Origin: Bacteroides cellulosilyticus
GTDB taxonomy: Bacteria > Bacteroidota > Bacteroidia > Bacteroidales > Bacteroidaceae
Assembly (NCBI RefSeq): GCF_020091405.1
Contig: NZ_CP081903.1
Location: forward strand, 5,642,501 to 5,706,500
DNA: 64,000 nucleotides
Reading direction: 5' to 3'
Shown: one piece after another, positions 61,056-64,000 of the stretch
Position numbering within the stretch: the first letter of the stretch is position 1
Layout of the letters: every line of letters starts with the position of its first letter
Notes under the pieces: generated by a model
The model's database searches: none
What the model was told of the DNA's origin: nothing
Seen by the model: only the letters and a program-made list of their open reading frames with translations
Made by a program: the position numbers and the translations under genes

Positions 61056-61198
61056 ACAAGGTTTTTTGGATAGAAAACCTAAGATATATTCGTAGTATAT
61101 ATAGTATATCTCAGTTTTGATCATAAAAGGTTGAAACTGTTTGTTTGTTTTGCAGAGATGCACCCTTTCTAAGCGTAGTCAGGGTGCATTTCATTTTT
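61056..61198 (+). ncRNA. Candidate small RNA 2 (~140 nt)
   Basis: Three successive hairpins without an open frame: AGGTTTT/AAAACCT (61059-61080), AGATATA/TATATCT (61082-61111) and a terminator atgcaccct/agggtgcat (61159-61190) followed by a T-run. A weak -7 box TTCCTTTG sits at 61043-61050 (one mismatch), with no clear -33. The terminator works on the plus strand, opposite to the hydrolase gene on the right. No other feature is seen in 60909-61219. Confidence 0.45.
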
Positions 61199-61219
61199 TT
61201 TATGAGCGTAAAATCCATA

Positions 61220-62272
61220 CTATTTGATTCCCAAGAACCGGAAAGGTTTTGCAGCAACAAACTCTTTGGCAGTATTTCCCGCATACGTTTTACCGGAAAG
61301 AAGATTCAACTTCTTGACAGGCGCTTTCTCTGAGAAATCCACATCCTTAAAGTCAACCCAAAAAACATTGGGATATAAAGTAGATTCAAAGTAATAAACT
61401 TTATCCTTCTGATCGGAAACCGTCCTCCATCGGGTTGAAGAAATATTCGGCTGATCAGGAGTGCTGATACCGAACGGAACGGAAGTATTGCGTATCACGC
61501 TGAATACACTGGCCAAGGCTGTACGGGTATCTTCTGTTTTAGGAATAGCATTTATATAGAAAGAAGCTCTCACAAAACGGTCGGCAGCACGATTGGTACC
61601 CGGCAAAAAAGTGGTTCCTCCAATATTCTTCCAGTAATCATCAAGCGCCAGTTGCTGACCAAACACAGGTGAGTTTGTCATAACCTGATATGCTTTGCTA
61701 TGATGAATATCCAACTTTCCGCCTACATACTCAAAAATAGCATTATCACCCGTAGCGTCCGAAATGGAAAGATGAAGGGTAGCCATACGCGTACCGTCGG
61801 GCATCATATCCGACACCACATCGAAAGTATTCTTTTCTACCTCGGCAACAGCCTCATCCACCGTTGCAAAATTATCAAGCATATATTGCACCCAGGCGGC
61901 TATGGACAAGGCCGGCCTCTCACCGTTCCACTGGGGATAGGATGATTCTGCCAGCCACAACAGATTGGCAACGAGTCCTTTTTCATTCATACCGTCAGTG
62001 CTACAGATGTCATAAGCCGAGGTTATCACACTGCCGTATTTAGATTTCCAACGCATCGGGTCCTTACCTACCTCTCCGTTGCGCTCCATACCTCGCGGGA
62101 AAATCCAGATATTACTACGGGTATCTTCTTTCCAATCCATAGTACGACCGGTTATTATCATATTATTATCACCATGATAGACTACACGGGTACAAGCATT
62201 TGCACGATTATGAGGTATTATCGACAGGATAACCAGGAGTGCTGTGATGAGAAACATATTGATCTTACACAT
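61220..62272 (-). CDS. Bile-salt-hydrolase-like linear amide C-N hydrolase
   Basis: A 350-aa exported protein of the choloylglycine hydrolase family: signal peptide to ~26, catalytic Cys27 exposed after cleavage (NACTRVVY), MDWKED near 45, conserved MTNSPVF near 197 (Asn) and the Arg in NRAADRFVRASFY near 230. These are the residues expected for an Ntn hydrolase. By family it cleaves conjugated bile acids or similar N-acyl amides in the periplasm. Overall it resembles the Bacteroides bile salt hydrolases, but substrate preference between bile acid and penicillin V cannot be read from sequence. Confidence 0.85.
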   Translation of the reverse strand: MCKINMFLITALLVILSIIPHNRANACTRVVYHGDNNMIITGRTMDWKEDTRSNIWIFPRGMERNGEVGKDPMRWKSKYGSVITSAYDICSTDGMNEKGLVANLLWLAESSYPQWNGERPALSIAAWVQYMLDNFATVDEAVAEVEKNTFDVVSDMMPDGTRMATLHLSISDATGDNAIFEYVGGKLDIHHSKAYQVMTNSPVFGQQLALDDYWKNIGGTTFLPGTNRAADRFVRASFYINAIPKTEDTRTALASVFSVIRNTSVPFGISTPDQPNISSTRWRTVSDQKDKVYYFESTLYPNVFWVDFKDVDFSEKAPVKKLNLLSGKTYAGNTAKEFVAAKPFRFLGIK

Positions 62273-62441
62273 AATTTATTTGACGTTAAGTTGTTAGTAA
62301 GTATAAATACAAACAAATGAATATCTTGCAAAGTTCTTGGAAAGTACAGGAGAATATCATACGGAAATAAATAAATATTAAAACCGAAAACAAACCATAA
62401 GGAATACTGTTGGAAGGGGAAACTTAAAAACGATAACAGTT

Positions 62442-63485
62442 ATGAATTACGGTATTAGTATCCTTTTCAGGGCTATCCCATTGCTGATGGCCCTTTTTTG
62501 TTTCGGCTACGGAGCCTTTGTGCTCGACATGGGGACGGACACGAACCGATTCGTTGCGGGACCCGTGGTCTTCTCTTTAGGAATGATATGTATCGCGCTG
62601 TTCGCTACGGCAGGTACCATCATCCGGCAGATTATCCACACGTATAGTACGGCGGCAAAATATGCCCTGCCCATCATCGGCTATCTGGCTGCCGTGGTGT
62701 GTTTCATCGGTGGAATGACATACATTAATGACGGCAGTACGGTGGCCCATTTCGTTGCGGGACATGTCATCTGCGGGGTAGCTTTCATTACTGCATGTGT
62801 AGCCACCACTGCCACCTCTTCCACCCGCTTCACCTTCATCACGCAAAATTCCAAAAAGACGGACCATGCCGTACCTGCCAAGTCATTCTCTTCGGCACAG
62901 GCGGACATACTCATCATTCTGGCTGTTGTTTTCGCCGTCATCACATGGGTTTGGGCATTCTGGTTATTGGGACAAAGCGATATCCACACCGCTTACTATG
63001 TGGCCGGACACGTAATGGCCGGACTGGCATGTATCTGTACGAGCCTGGTTGCACTGGTTGCTACCATTGTCCGGCAGATACGTAACTCTTATAGTGGTGC
63101 CGAACGGAAATGGTGGCCCGCCCTCGTATTGGTGATGGGTACACTGAGTATCCTGTGGGGACTTTGGGTGCTGACGAATGCCGACCCGGGCAAGTCTTCC
63201 ACCGGATACATTATGATAGGTCTGGGTTTAGTTTGTTACAGTATATCCAGCAAAGTAATTCTGCTGGCTGTTATTTGGCGGAACGTCTTTAAGCTGGCAA
63301 ACCGAATTCCGCTCATTCCGGTGCTCACCGCGCTTACTTGTCTTTTCCTCTCTGCTTTTCTGTTTGAAATGACAACGCTGAATGATGTCTACTTTGTTCC
63401 CGCACGCGTATTGGCAGGATTAGGCGGCATCTGTTTCACGCTGTTCTCCATCGTCAGCATTCTGGAAAGCGGAACGTCCAATTGA
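62442..63485 (+). CDS. DUF2776 (YhiM-like) inner membrane protein
   Basis: A 347-aa protein with about ten membrane helices in three or four similar repeats; each repeat carries an FVAGPV, FVAGHV or YVAGHV-like turn (VAGHVICG, VAGHVMAG, ARVLAGLGG) and a helix-ending LFATAGTIIRQI or VALVATIVRQI. The DUF2776 family includes E. coli YhiM, linked to acid stress. It is monocistronic and convergent with the next gene. Confidence 0.8.
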   Translation: MNYGISILFRAIPLLMALFCFGYGAFVLDMGTDTNRFVAGPVVFSLGMICIALFATAGTIIRQIIHTYSTAAKYALPIIGYLAAVVCFIGGMTYINDGSTVAHFVAGHVICGVAFITACVATTATSSTRFTFITQNSKKTDHAVPAKSFSSAQADILIILAVVFAVITWVWAFWLLGQSDIHTAYYVAGHVMAGLACICTSLVALVATIVRQIRNSYSGAERKWWPALVLVMGTLSILWGLWVLTNADPGKSSTGYIMIGLGLVCYSISSKVILLAVIWRNVFKLANRIPLIPVLTALTCLFLSAFLFEMTTLNDVYFVPARVLAGLGGICFTLFSIVSILESGTSN

Positions 63486-63505
63486 CGATAAATCACTCTC
63501 TTTTT

Positions 63506-64000
63506 TTATAAATCACTCTCATGGATGGGTTGGGGTTTCGCCAGCTCATCCATAAACACTTCCACATTCCAGGCATGGTGCGCCACATAGGCAGCCGGAC
63601 CGGTATCCCCCGAATCCAGAATATCGCGCACAACGTTGGACTTGTTTCTGCCTGTCACAAAGAAAATCAGCTGCTTGGCATTAAAAAGCAGACAGCCGGT
63701 CATGGCTATGCGCTTCTGCCCATTGTAGGGATTAACACTTACCTCATAAGGATGGAAAGAAGAAAGCAAATACTCCTGACCGGGGAAAATGGACGAGGTA
63801 TGTCCGTCTTCTCCCGCCCCCAGCAGAACAATATCAAGAGCCGGAAAGCCATGCCAGAGTGGCGCATTGCAACGCACTATGCGAGAATAGCTATTCGCCT
63901 CATCATCGGGATCGTTGCTGCCATCAATAGGAAAAATATATTCCTCAGGCATTCCCACTTCATCCAGCAACAACCGGCGCATATTACCATAATTACTCTC
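63506..64000 (-). CDS. pgl: 6-phosphogluconolactonase, 3' part
   Basis: The C-terminal ~164 residues of a gene whose start lies to the right of the window. Family motifs are present: SNYGNMRRLLLDEV, the GAGEDGHTSSIFPG signature and IAMTGCLLFNAKQLIFFVTG. It hydrolyses 6-phosphogluconolactone in the oxidative pentose phosphate pathway. The neighbour to the right may be zwf, which cannot be seen. Confidence 0.9.
   Translation of the reverse strand, partial: ESNYGNMRRLLLDEVGMPEEYIFPIDGSNDPDDEANSYSRIVRCNAPLWHGFPALDIVLLGAGEDGHTSSIFPGQEYLLSSFHPYEVSVNPYNGQKRIAMTGCLLFNAKQLIFFVTGRNKSNVVRDILDSGDTGPAAYVAHHAWNVEVFMDELAKPQPIHESDL

Noticed and set aside
61145..61333. 62-aa frame across the second RNA terminator
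   Set aside because: It spans a strong terminator and overlaps the hydrolase 3' end in antisense; unlikely to be translated.

Overview
The window reads as a chromosome segment of a gut Bacteroides or a close relative. The evidence is the repeated TTTG / TAnnTTTG promoter architecture, the almost general absence of Shine-Dalgarno sequences, a TonB-dependent receptor with a CarboxypepD_reg-like N-terminus, a DUF4492-cydAB operon, a bile-salt-hydrolase-like Ntn hydrolase, and many Bacteroidales-restricted families (smalltalk, HU-HIG, DUF4248, BT4734-like VapE, DUF5686, DUF4251, DUF5103). The species cannot be fixed from the sequence. No CRISPR array, insertion sequence, prophage or rRNA was seen. 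One tRNA-Lys(TTT) is present.

Layout. 1-4.9 kb: the 5' end of an aminopeptidase C-like gene, then a compact accessory cassette made of smalltalk micro-protein and HU-like protein (minus strand) diverging from DUF4248, a hypothetical gene and a VapE/primase-like ATPase (plus strand). A five-unit 10-bp repeat array lies between the two arms, and near-identical 25-bp direct repeats flank the whole cassette. 5-12 kb: outer-membrane beta-barrel protein, membrane glycosyltransferase, PAS hybrid histidine kinase, and a PycB-like carboxyltransferase lacking a biotin-acceptor motif. 12-25 kb: housekeeping and envelope genes (ECF sigma factor, M16 protease, TRIC channel, divergent WecB-like epimerase, GT2, DUF5686 protein, RarA, D-2-hydroxyacid dehydrogenase, EEP-family protein). 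25.4-26.4 kb: an overlapping DUF3791/DUF3990/DUF3791 trio that looks like an ADP-ribosyltransferase-type toxin-antitoxin module. 26.4-36.2 kb: a secreted nuclease with a T9SS-like tail, a two-TM protein vaguely like phage abortive-infection proteins, and an operon of TonB receptor, OB-fold lipoprotein and NUC1 nuclease that suggests capture of extracellular nucleic acid. 36.4-43.4 kb: EttA, tRNA-Lys, and a 1401-aa acyl-CoA dehydratase activase-like protein with its TetR regulator and a candidate palindromic operator. 43.5-50.4 kb: small envelope, regulatory and transport genes, MtgA, DUF5103. 50.5-53.5 kb: cytochrome bd oxidase. 53.7-60.7 kb: TolC-MacA-MacB-type efflux operon ending in a LytS/LytTR two-component pair. 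60.7-64 kb: two candidate small RNAs, a bile-salt-hydrolase-like enzyme, a YhiM-like membrane protein, and partial 6-phosphogluconolactonase.

The most unusual signal is non-coding. Many gaps between genes contain long imperfect palindromes whose arms are tandem 7-bp repeats. The heptad sequence changes from site to site (GCTACAA, AATTACG, AATGAAG) but the period and hairpin design stay the same. Seven of the hairpins share a loop core in either orientation, and unfolded heptad runs of other sequence (TTAAGTA, AATGATT) occur at further gene edges. Two other gaps carry exact 22-bp-period arrays. A second regulatory signal is a pair of 21-bp-spaced direct repeats upstream of the efflux operon, with a similar pair just after its LytTR regulator and directly upstream of a candidate small-RNA promoter. 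This suggests a self-contained regulon.
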